Positions 9,969 through 20,861 of a DNA stretch of 64,000 nt are shown here, piece by piece (the first letter of the stretch is position 1; each line of letters starts with the position of its first letter). The position numbers and the translations under genes were made by a program. The DNA comes from Stromatinia cepivora. Its lineage: Eukaryota; Ascomycota; Leotiomycetes; Helotiales; Sclerotiniaceae. The DNA lies in assembly GCA_014898415.1 (NCBI GenBank), contig RCTD01000002.1, positions 2,170,001 to 2,234,000 on the forward strand. The letters run 5' to 3'. The notes beneath the pieces were generated by a model. It searched no databases. It was not told where the DNA came from and saw nothing but the letters and a program-made list of their open reading frames with translations.

Positions 9969-11732
9969 TCAGTTTGTGTCTTCCATTATTTCAAAGTCCG
10001 CAGCTTCTTTAACCAATTTTTTCAACCTCTTCTCAATAATATTTCGTCCCTCGAGCGTCCTCCAAACCTCCGAAGGAGCCTTGTTGACCACATCCCAACT
10101 CATCAGATTGTTCGTCAAGTGAGTAAGATCTTCTTGTTTCCTCTTCCACTCGTCATTCCTCCTGACCTCGATACCGGAGCTAATCACTACAAGCGGCGTA
10201 GTACCGTATTGTATGTTTCTCGCGCTACTAATCTCGTTCTTCGTTAACGAATTAGCGACGAGGGATTCTTGGAGTTTGGCTTTGAGGTATTTTCCACCCT
10301 GGTAAGCTGAACGCCCGAATACTCGATCTTCGCGTGTGCGACCGTTGAAAATGGCGCCAAATGTACGATCTAGACCGAGGGGTGAGAGCACACCGCGGCC
10401 CCAGAGAAAAAACCCTCTTTGTGGTGATCCGAGACGGTAGAGAAGATCTTCATGGAGGGGATCGATGAGTAAAAGACCTGCGACTTCACGACCGTGTCGG
10501 GAGGCAAATATGCGGCTATAGATACTGCCTACTCCTGCACTAGCAAGAATCCAAGGGCCTTCTTCACCTGCACGAGCTAGAGCTTCTGAAAGCACGTCCG
10601 CTGCCATGCCTGCTGAGAATGGAGATGGTGCATTATCGGACCATGCAATGCCAGGTCGATCAGAATAACAGTATCGGCTGATGCTTCCGTTCGCGTAAGC
10701 ATTTGTTGCGATCTGAATCATGCCATGCTCAAAGGGCCCATCCCCAGCTTCGAATAGAACTGTTGGATTCTTATTGCCCTTTGCATCCGTGAGGTTACCT
10801 TCGCAAAAGGCATGAACTTGGAATTTGTCACCGTCGACGTAGTATCGTTCCCCTGGTAGCGCAAGAGAAGCGTCGCGAGCCCTCAGAATCAATGTTGCAG
10901 TTAAGAGAATGGTGACGAGTGCTAGGATTATTAGAATGGTTGTAGATGTCAAGACAGAACACCATTCTCTAAGTGTACGGCGAGTCTCTGCGCGCCCAGT
11001 CAAGCGCTCCTCCTCTTCCACTTTGCCAGCTGCTACGACTCGATCCGTGACAATCGTCCATGTAGCTATGAGTAGAGCCCAAAGTACACTAGCAATTCCA
11101 ACCCATCCCTCCTCTACACGGAGACGTGGAACGGCGACAATCATTATCGCGTCAACCAGTAGAATCACGGCAATAACGAGACATGTTACTTGTGCCGCCT
11201 TGGATGGTGTCGAGAAGAAGAGAAGTACAATGAGTAACAGGCCAAGTGTCAAGGTAGTATAGGAGAAATCGAAGAAGCCGGAGCCCCTTGAGTGCATTCC
11301 TGGTGGGGAAACGAATATCGACACCAGTAGTAGCACCCACCAAAGAAAGGTGATGATGGCGAACAAAACCGTGAAGTATCGTAGGAATCGTACGCTCCAT
11401 AAGTTATACGGAGACACCTGTGTGCGGATATTATCAGCTTAGGGTCAGGATAAATTCCCCAAGCGAGGAAAATCGCAGGCTAGGTGGCGGATTTAAATGG
11501 AAGGGGGGGAAAAGCTTACAGCTGGATCATCGGGACTCAAGAAACCATCACGACTTGGTGGAAGGAGACGAGTACGTTCGTCAGCCTCATGGGTATAACG
11601 AGGTTGAGGGGGTGATTGACGAGAAGCTACATGTTCATGTGAATCTCCGTTTTGAGAATGGGCACGAGAATGCTCACTTCCTGGAGCAGAATCGTGATCG
11701 CTATCCTTCTTGGAACCCCATAGGGAAACCAT
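9969..11732 (-). CDS. Multi-pass membrane protein with a nucleophile-less alpha/beta-hydrolase domain, 553 aa
   Basis: Two exons, 11520-11732 and 9969-11417, joined across a 102-nt GT..AG intron; the start MVSLWGSKK is the first ATG of the frame. Residues 1-70 are a hydrophilic Ser/His-rich tail. Residues about 75-250 hold about five membrane segments (e.g. LLIVLLFF, VTCLVIAVILLV, ILIILALVTILLT). The rest resembles a lipase/hydrolase fold: FEAGDGPFEHG, then ILASAGVGSIYSRIFASRHG and LLLIDPLHEDLL. At the usual GxSxG elbow the sequence reads SAGVG, so Gly replaces the catalytic Ser. Such proteins are widespread in filamentous ascomycetes, often named integral membrane or mitochondrial membrane protein. 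A catalytic role is doubtful; function unknown. Confidence 0.85.
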
Positions 11733-12646
11733 ATTGACTCTGTCGAAGCGCACTTAATTGGTAGGGACTTCGGCGACAATAACGATGCTATATCGTGTGT
11801 GAAAAGATGAAAAATTGAAGAAATACAAAATTCCTAGTGAACCATGAAATGAAAATAGATCCAAAAAGAGATCGTCACCATGAAATACCTGGGCACCAAT
11901 AATGTTGACACTGTTAAAGTAAACTAAAATAAACTAAAGGTCAAGCAAGGAACGAAGTTGTTTTCGTTGATCTGGACTAAATAGATCTGGCGTCGTTGTA
12001 CTTAATCGTGCAGCCAGTAGCCAGTAGCTAGTAGTTAGTTAGCTAGCTTTGTGTTGTTATTTCCTCCCTCCCGTGTTGTAGATTTGGTTTGAGTTTGGTT
12101 TAGTTTTGGGGGCTTGGTCAAAGTCAATCAATGATGGAAGAGGTTGGGCCCGTGAGAGTGAAGCTATCTTGAAGAAGACCGATGAAAATGAATAGGATGA
12201 CGTCAGTTCTTTGTGCATACGAGTGCAATACCGCAATTACACAAAAGTATTGAAACTTGCCATCATGATTTTTGAATTTGTCGATGAGTTCACCAATTAA
12301 ATCGACTTCTCTTTTTGATCTTGCAGATTGATGGCATAGGTAGGTAGGTACCTAGGTACTTACTAAGGGCCTTACCTACCTAGTATACTTCACATAACAC
12401 ATACTACTCGAGTATATGAGTTATTTCTCAATTATCGATCATTCATTTGTGTGACTAAGCAAGGTCGAATGTCCTTATCTTATCTAAAGTGCAACATTTT
12501 GAAAGCTTCTCAATTTCTTTGAGATCTATGAGATTCTTTTGGCCATTTTCAATGTATGAGTTTGACTTGTTCTTTTCTTTCACAAATAACTTGATCACCA
12601 ACTCCGTACAACTTAAGAATACAGAATTGATTAATACAACAACAAC
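11733..12646. promoter_or_regulatory. Divergent promoter region of the 9969 gene and PPE1, with TAGGTA/CCTAGGTA repeats
   Basis: About 900 bp between two divergent genes. At 12336-12395 it has overlapping palindromic units (TAGGTAGGTACCTAGGTA and ACCTACCTAG). The same words recur upstream of other genes in the window. Also an AGCTAGTAGTTAG-type imperfect run at 12010-12050. No gene seen. Confidence 0.45.
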
Positions 12647-13968
12647 ATGAGCGATTTACAACGGTCCTTCGTTAAACCTAAGCTCCCAAAGTTCGCTCCT
12701 CAAGTGTTTAACGAAGCTGATGAGGAGGGAGAGATTGATATTCCTGGTGAATTGTCGGATCTGCCAGTAGATGATGACTCTTCCTCGGCATCTTCAGCTT
12801 CATCTGCTGGCACTATCATACCATCCTCGAATCAGAAATTGTTTGCTCGACCGCAAGGGTTTGTTCTTGCTTATAGCTATTTTTTTGTACCGAGCTGATA
12901 TGTTTGATACCACCAGTATTCCCAATAAAAGAACGATGGAACAGATACCTTGGACGACGTATTTCGAGCGAGAACTATTTCTTGAACATAAGATGGAGCC
13001 GGAGACCATAATGCACCATGCATATCTCACATCTCCAGTTGGGTCTGCACCTTTATTTGTTACACATCATGGGGCGGGATCATCCGGTCTGTCATTTGCT
13101 GTTTTGACATCGGAAATTCGGAAAAAGCTACCTTCTGCGGGTGTACTTTCTCTTGATGCTCGTGGTCATGGTTCTACGGATATCTCCCCAGAGGCAGAAA
13201 TTCTTGATCTTAGCCTAGAGACATTGAGTTCAGACCTATTATATGTCATTGAAGCTACAAAAAATAGAATGAGTTGGAAAGAACTTCCGCCTCTTGTACT
13301 TGTTGGCCACTCTCTTGGCGGGGCAGTTATTACAGACGTTGCAAGGAGCGGAAAGCTAGGCCGCTCAGTCCTTGGCTACGCAGTTCTTGACGTAGTTGAG
13401 GGTTCTGCTATGGATGCTCTTCAAAGTATGCAAACCTACTTATCGACTCGACCACTAGGTTTTCCTTCTCTGCAATCTGGCATTGAGTGGTACACGAGAT
13501 CGAGAACAATACGAAATACATTGTCGGCGCGAACGAGTGTACCTGCGCTACTGAAACATGATGAAGAAGCTGGCGGATCACGATCATGGACATGGCGCAC
13601 AAACCTGGGGGCCACTCAACCATTTTGGGAAGGTTGGTTTGTCGGGCTCAGTAAAAAGTTCCTCGAGGCCAAAGGTGGAAAGCTATTACTGCTTGCTGGG
13701 ACAGATAGACTCGATAAAGAGTTGATCATCGGACAAATGCAAGGTAAAATCATCTATCTATGTGAGTCTGAATTTAGCAGGCTCAAGCTGACAATCAATA
13801 GGGAAGTATGCGCTGCAAGTTTTTCCCGAGGCCGGGCATTTTGTTCACGAAGACCTTCCTGAAAAGACAGCGATGGTGTTAGTAGACTTCTATTCAAGAA
13901 ATGACCGGAGTGCATTGGTACTACCACCGAAAGTGTCAGATCTCATTAGGGCTGGTAAGAAAGTATGA
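12647..13968 (+). CDS. PPE1: Protein phosphatase methylesterase 1
   Basis: Serine hydrolase that removes the C-terminal methyl ester from the PP2A catalytic subunit and so sets holoenzyme assembly. Three exons: 12647-12858, 12917-13743, 13802-13968, encoding 401 residues. Joins restore RPQGIPNKRTMEQIPWTTYF and IGQMQGKYALQVF. Motifs: oxyanion region FVTHHGAGSSGLSF, nucleophile elbow LVGHSLGGAV (Ser near residue 202), an Asp-bearing LLLAGTDRLDKE strand, and the catalytic His in FPEAGHFVHEDLPEK. The N-terminus MSDLQRSFVKPKLPKFAP followed by an acidic Ser-rich stretch is typical of fungal PPE1. The intron between exons 1 and 2 could be misread as coding because its frame stays partly open. Confidence 0.95.
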
Positions 13969-14745
13969 AGTCGGTTAATTATTGCGACCGAATACAGGAA
14001 AGGGGGTCTTCGGAAAGTACGAGAGTAAAAGTATCACCATTAAAGCCGGCACCGGGCTTCGAACATAAATCCACGGAGATTTGACACGTTGTGGATTTTA
14101 GGCACTCTAAATGACCGGCGTTTTCAAGCCTCGGGAACACAAAAGGATGCTTGATGCGCAAACAGCGCGTTGAAATGGGAACGTGAAATTGCGGCTGAAT
14201 GAAGTGAGACATTCGGTCGTAAAGTTTGTGGATCATCCCACCATTGCTTTTTATCGAATCAGATATCCTGGGGTTACTTTCTATGCGTGCCGAAATACCA
14301 AACTACAAGAGCACCACCAAATTACAACTCATTAAATGTCAGATTTGCCGCCCCCAAGAGGCCATTTGATTGTCAAACCTGAATTGGGGCTTTGAAGAGT
14401 TATTATGAGAAGCCCTTGAATAAGGTAACCAATAGATTTTCTCCATAACTTCATAAATAGATCACAATTGATTCTCATCTGTTTTAGACCGAAATTATGG
14501 GCTGCTAGGCATCCATATCATCTTTAGTGGGGGCTATACAAGATTCACTTAAAGATTCACTTAGCATTCACTTTTATTGATATTTTAAACTTATTACTCT
14601 TCTTCTATCTTCTATCTTCTTAATTTGCTCCTTGTGATATCACAACTCGATGGTTTTTCTGTTAATCTCACATGTGAATCATTCAAACCCACTCTTTCGA
14701 TTTCAAGTGTAAATCAATCAACATCGTTCTTTCGAATATCGACAA
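13969..14745. other. Intergenic between PPE1 and the GPI-type protein gene
   Basis: About 780 bp; no gene seen. 14520-14625 contains CT-rich runs (CTTCTATCTTCTATCTTC) probably in the promoter or 5' UTR of the next gene. Confidence 0.45.
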
Positions 14746-15478
14746 ATGCAGTTCTCAAACTCTCTTCTTGTCGCTGGGCTCATTGCCTTTGCCTCAGCAT
14801 CTCCAGCCCCAGCTCCAGAGCCAACAACACCAACTGCAGCGTATGTCTTGACCTGTTCGCATCTCCCAATACATCCCCCGCAAATCCTTGGTTTTTCTTT
14901 TCCTTTCTAGTATTATAGTCTTGGCTATATCACATGCCAGCTCCACTTAAACTAACAGTCTCTCCTCAAGCCAAACCTCGGCTCTAGTAAACGATCTTGA
15001 ATCCTACATCGTCGCTCTGGCCACCCAACCAGCTATGCTTTCAATAGTTTCAAGTCTTGCCACCGATACAGCCGCTCTTAACTCTCTCCAAGCTTTCCAA
15101 GAGTCCCTACAATCCGACATATTGAACGGCCAAATTCCAAATACATCCGTCTTAACTGCTTTACCCTCTCCCCTCGCCAGCGTTATTGGATCAGTCTACA
15201 CAGTAGAAATGAGCATCTTCAGCAAAGATGGTTTTGGCGATTTGGTGGCAAGCGCAACTGCGACTGAAGCTGCGACTGCGTCGGATACTGGTGCGGCAAA
15301 GACTGCGACTGGGACTGCAACCCAAAAGACATCGGCGACTGGAAGTGGAACTGCGAGCGCAAGCTCGACTGGTCCTGCGACAATCGAGAAGGGCGCTGCT
15401 GGTGCATTGGGCGTTGATATGTTGAGGATTTGTGGAGGTTTGGCGGTTGGTGTTGTGGGTGCTATCATCGCTTTGTAG
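14746..15478 (+). CDS. Small secreted, probably GPI-anchored Ser/Thr/Ala-rich protein, 200 aa
   Basis: Two exons, 14746-14840 and 14971-15478. The N-terminus MQFSNSLLVAGLIAFASASP is a signal peptide with a likely cut after SAS. A compact helical part follows (residues about 32-115, VNDLESYIVALATQPAMLSI...). Residues about 118-170 are Thr/Ala/Ser-rich (ATATEAATASDTG), suited to O-glycosylation, and the C-terminus ends in a hydrophobic tail GGLAVGVVGAIIAL with small residues before it, the layout of a GPI signal. The acceptor at 14970 is preferred because CTAAC at 14950s fits a branch site; an acceptor 12 nt upstream stays in frame and would add four residues. Expected at the cell wall or plasma membrane; family not recognised. 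Confidence 0.8.
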
Positions 15479-16133
15479 GGGAGCAAGCACGTGGTGCTAT
15501 ATTCATGACTCATGTGATCTATCACAGTCCAAGGCTTTTCTAGGTTCCGGGGGCATAATTCTTTTATTAATGATCTTCGTAATAATAGAGTTGATGATAA
15601 ATATGTTCAATACTTCGAATGTTTCTCCGTATGTCATTTTGGTACTGTGGAATATTGGTATTTCACCACGGCTTTTTGAATGGTTTTTGAAGTCCTTCCA
15701 ATTGAACCATCATTTGAGCTTGGATTGTGTTGGCCATTAGCCAAGTGAGGGCAAACCGTGTAGGGACTATAGTTTTGGGTACCGGAAATCGCCAATAACT
15801 AGTAGTCCTCGCACTCTCAAGTTTGATCATTGAGCAAGTGTCATACTTGTTCGATCTTGATTATTATCCACACCTATCAACCGTGACGCGACCAGTTTCT
15901 AGCAAACCTTCCGAACAAGTTCAGACTGCAGTCAGGATTATTAGAAAAGCTACATATCCCGCTTCAAGAACTTATGTATCATTCTAAAATACTTTATCCT
16001 TTACTGCTTAAAACGTGCCAGGACATCAAACAACATCATTTGCTCCTCCAAATCGCAACCTCTGAAATCTCATCTTACTGCCACCAAAGATGACGCTGCT
16101 CCGCACGACAAAGCATAGCAACTAAGACCTACG
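15479..16133. other. Intergenic
   Basis: About 650 bp without a supported gene; probable 3' UTR of the GPI-type protein gene and 3' flank of the decayed LURP-one-related gene. Confidence 0.4.
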
Positions 16134-16778
16134 TTATGGAGTCAGTGACCTGTAACTCTTGAATATGCCATCCATACATACGACATTAAGATCCACCCCA
16201 GCAGCTATCCTCAACTTCCACACACTACGCACTTCACCAGTCAACCAGCTCGTCGCATCATTATTTTGCAAAGCAACAATATCAGCAATATCCACATCAT
16301 CGATCTTGATCAGCGTCTTCTTAGCCATCACATCCACATGACGCATCTTAACCACATCAGCGACGTTTCCAAACCTCATATTGAGAGATGAACGTTCATA
16401 GTTCGGAATAGTGTTGTGATGGTGTACCGTGCCTATGATCTCCCCCTTGGGCGTCTCGAGGATCCAGCTGGTGGCCCAGAAGATAAGTGTATAGTGTCGA
16501 AGATATGATGGCCAGTGGCATCTTTAATGTGACGTCTCCATCTGTATGAGCTACAGAAGCCCGGACACTCGATGATAAAAAGTGTTTCTCCGGCTTCGCC
16601 GGAAACAGTGCATTCCTTAAAAGAGATTGTCTTGGCATCGTATCGTCATGCTTGTTTCCGGTTTAGTGAGAGATGGCTCGATGTTTGGCAAAGAGATGAC
16701 GGTTGCTGGAATCGTTATATCTGCCAACTCTGGTTGTTTTGTTGACATAGTCGGAGATGTTCTTGATGGAGATGACAT
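16134..16778 (-). pseudogene. LURP-one-related (LOR, tubby C-terminal-like) gene with two frameshifts
   Basis: The minus strand carries, in three different frames, consecutive parts of a LOR/DUF567-type beta-barrel protein. From an ATG at 16778: MSSPSRTSPT... to LTKPETSM; then after a one-base shift near 16650, RYDAKTISFKECTVSGEAGE and YRWRRHIKDATGHHIFD; then after a second shift near 16520, RHYTLIFWATSWILETPKGE through GVDLNVVCMDG and a stop at 16134. WRR..DATG..IFDLRH and WK(L/V)RIAAGVDL are typical LOR blocks. No intron borders can explain the shifts. Either the gene is decayed or the assembly has two indels. Its base composition is normal, so RIP is not the cause. Confidence 0.65.
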
Positions 16779-17351
16779 ATCTAGAGAGGATAGATTTGGA
16801 TAGATTTGGATAGATAAGGACTTGAGAAACTGGAATGATATGGAATGAACAATGATGTTGAAATAAGTTGAAGAGTGTATGCCGATGTTGAGTTGCTCGA
16901 GGAGGTATGCTTGCATAGATTCAAAAGTGATATACACTTATAAACGTTTCCATACACTTGTACTCCTGTCTATTTCAAAATAAAATTTTGTTTCTCAAAC
17001 CATTTTACGTTCACAATCTTGGAATAGTATTCTGATAGCTTTCTTGTCCAATGCATTGCCGAAGATATTGAATGTTTTTTTGTCGGCATCCTTGATTAGA
17101 AACCAGGCACGTTCACTGATTCAGACTCGGGAGTAATTAACATTCTAATGATCTTAGCGGGATAAAGTTCCTCATAAAATTAACTCTTTTATCATGCACA
17201 CCTGCTGTGTACTTAGTTATCTCGTTTCTGTGAGTCAAACCCTCTTATGGTCTTCAATCCGATTCTCTTCCGGTTTCAGCGCTGCTCCACTCACTCTTGA
17301 ATCTTTGCCCAATGTAATCTGACTAAGATACTCTCTTCCAGCGCTTTTTTT
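16779..17351. other. Intergenic between two decayed genes
   Basis: No gene seen. Near 16790-16815 a short tandem GATAGATTTG duplication. Confidence 0.35.
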
Positions 17352-18420
17352 ATGATTGTCACGATGCAAACTCAAAAGAGCCGTCTGGCTTTCTTCTCCG
17401 TCTTCATTTTCCTTACAATCCTCTCCATTATATCCACAAAATACTTGTTCTGGTGTCTTCCTGCTGTCGCTGGCCTCTGGAGTCAGGCTGTGTTATTAAA
17501 CATTCTACATATTTTCTCAATGTTGTACACTGAAAGGTTGCCCACTCTGCAACAATCTCAGCCCGTCCCGGAAACGAAAGAAAAAGGTACCTTGAAGAAA
17601 AATCCAGGCTGTGACTTCAGAGCCGCTTATAAAATTTGGAGAAATCCACAGTTGCTTAAAACAACACCTTCGGTGAAGGAAAAGAAAACGAACTACAATT
17701 AACACCTTGTGTTTTTCAGCTTACGCTCCTCAAATTACTGACCTACTACTGCCTCCACTGTCATATTGTCCCCTCGTGCATCTCCTACACAATCGGCAAA
17801 TCCCACCCAACAGATTTTGCACCCGCCCCATCACATCTCTTCCCAAACATCTACACGCTTACCAGACGCCAAATAGCACTGAGAGCCTACATAGCTCTGT
17901 TCCGTGTCTGTGAGGGCGTTGTGGTACTGGACACAGCCAACTGCGTCCTGAGCATCCTCTTCGTCGCCGCTGGTCTCGATGACCCCAGTGATTGGCCCAA
18001 TTTATTTGGAAACATAGTAGCCGCAACATCAGTCCGAAACTTCTGGAGCAAATTCTGGCACAAAATTCCTATCAAGACATATGCCCGGGGAACTATTGGC
18101 CGACCTCCTGAACCTTCCACCCGAATCTACCTACTCAAGAACACTAATCGCCTTTACTATCTTCCTCATCTCCGGACTTTCACACCCCATAGTTAGCTAC
18201 AACCTTGGAAATACCACCCCTTGGCAGCAAGATTCATACTAGTATATTTTAAACTTTCTTGTCTGTGCGCTAGAGTCTTTGATGCTTTCTTTCCTGAAAT
18301 CAGGGGCTAAAATGATCGGCTGTGCCGAGACGTTAGGAAAGGCACAAGGAAATTGGGCTGGGGAACTTTTTGGGTATCTTTGGGTTTTCATGTTCTTTGC
18401 CTGGAGTGTACCAATGTGAA
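17352..18420 (+). pseudogene. Wax-synthase-like membrane O-acyltransferase (MBOAT_2 type), decayed
   Basis: Pieces of an integral membrane acyltransferase. 17352-17672 opens with MIVTMQTQ and membrane segments, then AYKIWRNPQ, the NPRG-like block. After a possible 47-nt intron (17673-17719) the frame 17720-18196 gives YIALFRVCEG and WPNLFGNIVAATSVRNFWSK then FWHK, the conserved R-x-FW-x-x-FWH signature of the wax-synthase domain. Near 18080 the frame is lost: the homologous continuation GELLADLLNLPPES, FLISGLSHPIV and FGYLWVFMFFAWSVP lies in another frame and also meets a stop near 18240. Relatives act in terpenoid acetylation or ester formation. Without frame repair the product would be cut short before the conserved SGLxH histidine, so I call it a pseudogene; an assembly indel is the alternative. 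Confidence 0.65.
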
Positions 18421-20414
18421 AGTTTCCTGGGTTGCATGCACAGGCTTTGATACTCGAAGATAATAAGCGGTGGTTACGAATCTCGCAAGGAGCGTGAAAT
18501 CAGTTAGCCGAGATACATACATCCCAATAGCACACTGTAAGAAGGAATAGAAATAAGAATTGATTAGATTATAATTTTTTGATAAAAATATTGAAATATA
18601 TAATCAGAAGGTATAAGAGCCTGAGTAATATATAATAGGATAATAAATTGTGAAGAGAAAATGCTATCTTTAGTAGTTTAATATTCTATCTCGTTAAGTA
18701 TAGAAAACAGAAGTAATATAATAACCCACTTCATCTAGTCTAGTTTTTACATCCGCCCTCTTCCAGAGTTTTTATACTTTTTGATTGGATATTTTAAACG
18801 AACTCTTTCAGAAAGATTTAATCGGTCAACTTCTATAATGATTGATATCGAATTATTATATTTATTATTAAATAACTTTTTGAATTAAAATAATTAGAAA
18901 TAATCTAGGATTTTTTATTTTAAATAAAATTAGATTTTAAAGTTTTGAAAAATATTATTAAAAATCTTATTATTATTGTAAGAATCATAGCAAAGAATCG
19001 ATTAATATTCGAATAATAATAGGTTTGGATTTAGAATCAAGACTTTTCATTATAATTCGATCCATTTACAATTAACCTTTGTTTTGTAATTGAGATTTGT
19101 AATAGAGCCCTTCTGTTACAAACCTTAACTACGAAATGAGGGCTAGCCGAAAGCGGGCCGAATTGTACGCTAGTTTGAAGAGTTTTCATTTATATAGAGA
19201 GAGAATTCTTCAATACAATTGGAAAAAGTAATAAAAAGTTTTAATTCTAAATCTAAATCTATTGTTATTCGAATATTAATTGATTCTTTGCTGTGATTTT
19301 TATAATTCTTTTCATTTACTTTTGAGAGTAATTCGTCGGTTAATTTTGGGAATAATTTTATTTTTTTTGATTTATAAAAGCCTTCGAATCTTATCGAAAG
19401 ACCTTCGAAAGAAAGAGAATCATCGAATTAAACCTAGAAAACGAATTTTTGAGACCCCTCAAAATATTATCGAAAACCTTCGAAATTTACTTTTAAAATA
19501 TATACGAATTTGGCCTCGAAATGAACCTTCGAAAACCCTTTGGAATATTGACGAAAAGTCTTCGAATCAAGAAAACAAAAAAAAGGAATTGAAAAGATTT
19601 ATTCGAAAGATATAAATATAATATACAAATCGAACACTATTTTATTTTACAAAATTCGAAAACGAATTCTTAGATTATATAAATTATTTAAACAAAAAAA
19701 TAAAAAAACAAAAAGTATATAAAAAACCTTCGGAATCTCATCGGAAAACTCTTGGAGGAGGTTGATAGGTTAATAATAATGAATAATATAATAATAATAC
19801 TATTCACTATTATTATAGTGGAAGACTTAGTTATATAGCTTAAAAAGGGTAATCGAATATATAATGGTTGAAGTCAAAATATAAGTGTATTGAATATTGA
19901 ATTTATTTTGCTTGTTTTTCAGAAGAATTCTTTGAAGAAAATCTTCTTATTTATAGTATTTGATAAGATTCTATGAAATTCTATAATATTCTATGATTAT
20001 AAATAAGATCGATTTAAATAGAATCTTATAGAATCATTTTATATAATGAAATGAAATAGTAACCAATAATATTTAACCTTAGAAATAAGAAAGTTCTATA
20101 CGCTTCCATCACATTCTATTCCATTATAAATCATTCTAGTATGATATATGATCGAAATTTCATATAATAATAAAATTTAATAATATTAAATTATATTATT
20201 AATATATCACGTGATCATATAACCATCGGTTCGGTTAATATTATTAAGTGATTTAATAAACTTATTAGAAATTCTTATATTTATATTGTAAAGTAATTAA
20301 TAAGAGTTATTTATTATTCAATAACAACAACAGATTATAGATTAATACAAAAAAGAGAATAAAAAAATATTCTAAAACTCAATATTAATTAGACTTCACA
20401 ACTACCGCCTCACA
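18421..20414. repeat. AT-rich RIP-type relic region with an inverted repeat
   Basis: About 2 kb of strongly AT-rich sequence with no believable gene. It contains a 68-bp inverted repeat (18980-19047 against 19234-19301, differing mainly by transitions) around a 186-bp less AT-rich core, and a zone at 19380-19740 where TTCGAA/CCTTCGAAA words recur every 20-40 bases. Probably the remains of one or more transposons. Confidence 0.6.
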
Positions 20415-20830
20415 TGACAAGAGTCACCTGACCAACACCGATCAGTAGTGATCAGTAATGATCAATACTGATCATCACTAGCACTAGAGCATGAAGGTCT
20501 ATATAATCAGGAAAGGTTTCCTTACTGTGGAGCTTCGTGCTCAAGATCAATCATTTAATATATTCTACTATTAGTTACGAATTGCAATCATTGTTACTGT
20601 TACTTAAGTCCCTGCTTGACACCTAGTTATAAACCACTTCGAGAGCCTAGAGCACTTCCACGTGATCTAGACGGCAACCCCTCGTAACATTATTACATTT
20701 AGAAATTAACCGATTAAACTCTTCTAGCGGAGATATTAAAAATCATATAACTGATCGCCATATAGAGTTATATACACCCGCTAGACTATACTCCACCATG
20801 GAAGCTGGCGTTAGGAATCGAACCTAAGTA
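20415..20830 (+). mobile_element. Possible LTR remnant with a tRNA-complementary primer-binding-site-like stretch
   Basis: 20415-20689 starts TG and ends CA, holds a TATATAA box with plausible downstream signals and a run of TGATCAGT repeats. Further on, 20799-20827 begins TGG and is complementary to the 3' end of a tRNA: its reverse complement has a 5-bp T stem (TTAGG/CCTAA) around TTCGATT and ends in CCA, with one base more than a standard acceptor end. No second LTR or internal coding part is visible, so this is at best a fragment. Confidence 0.3.
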
Positions 20831-20861
20831 GGTATATATAATACCCCTGGTCTACAAGTAC

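Noticed and set aside
17352..18420. Terpenoid biosynthetic cluster suggested by the wax-synthase-like gene
   Set aside because: No cyclase, P450, prenyltransferase or other pathway gene is near, and the gene itself is broken.
19280..19615. 111-aa frame in AT-rich DNA
   Set aside because: Low-complexity Lys/Asn/Ile/Arg translation, no ATG-context or intron support, lies in RIP-type sequence.
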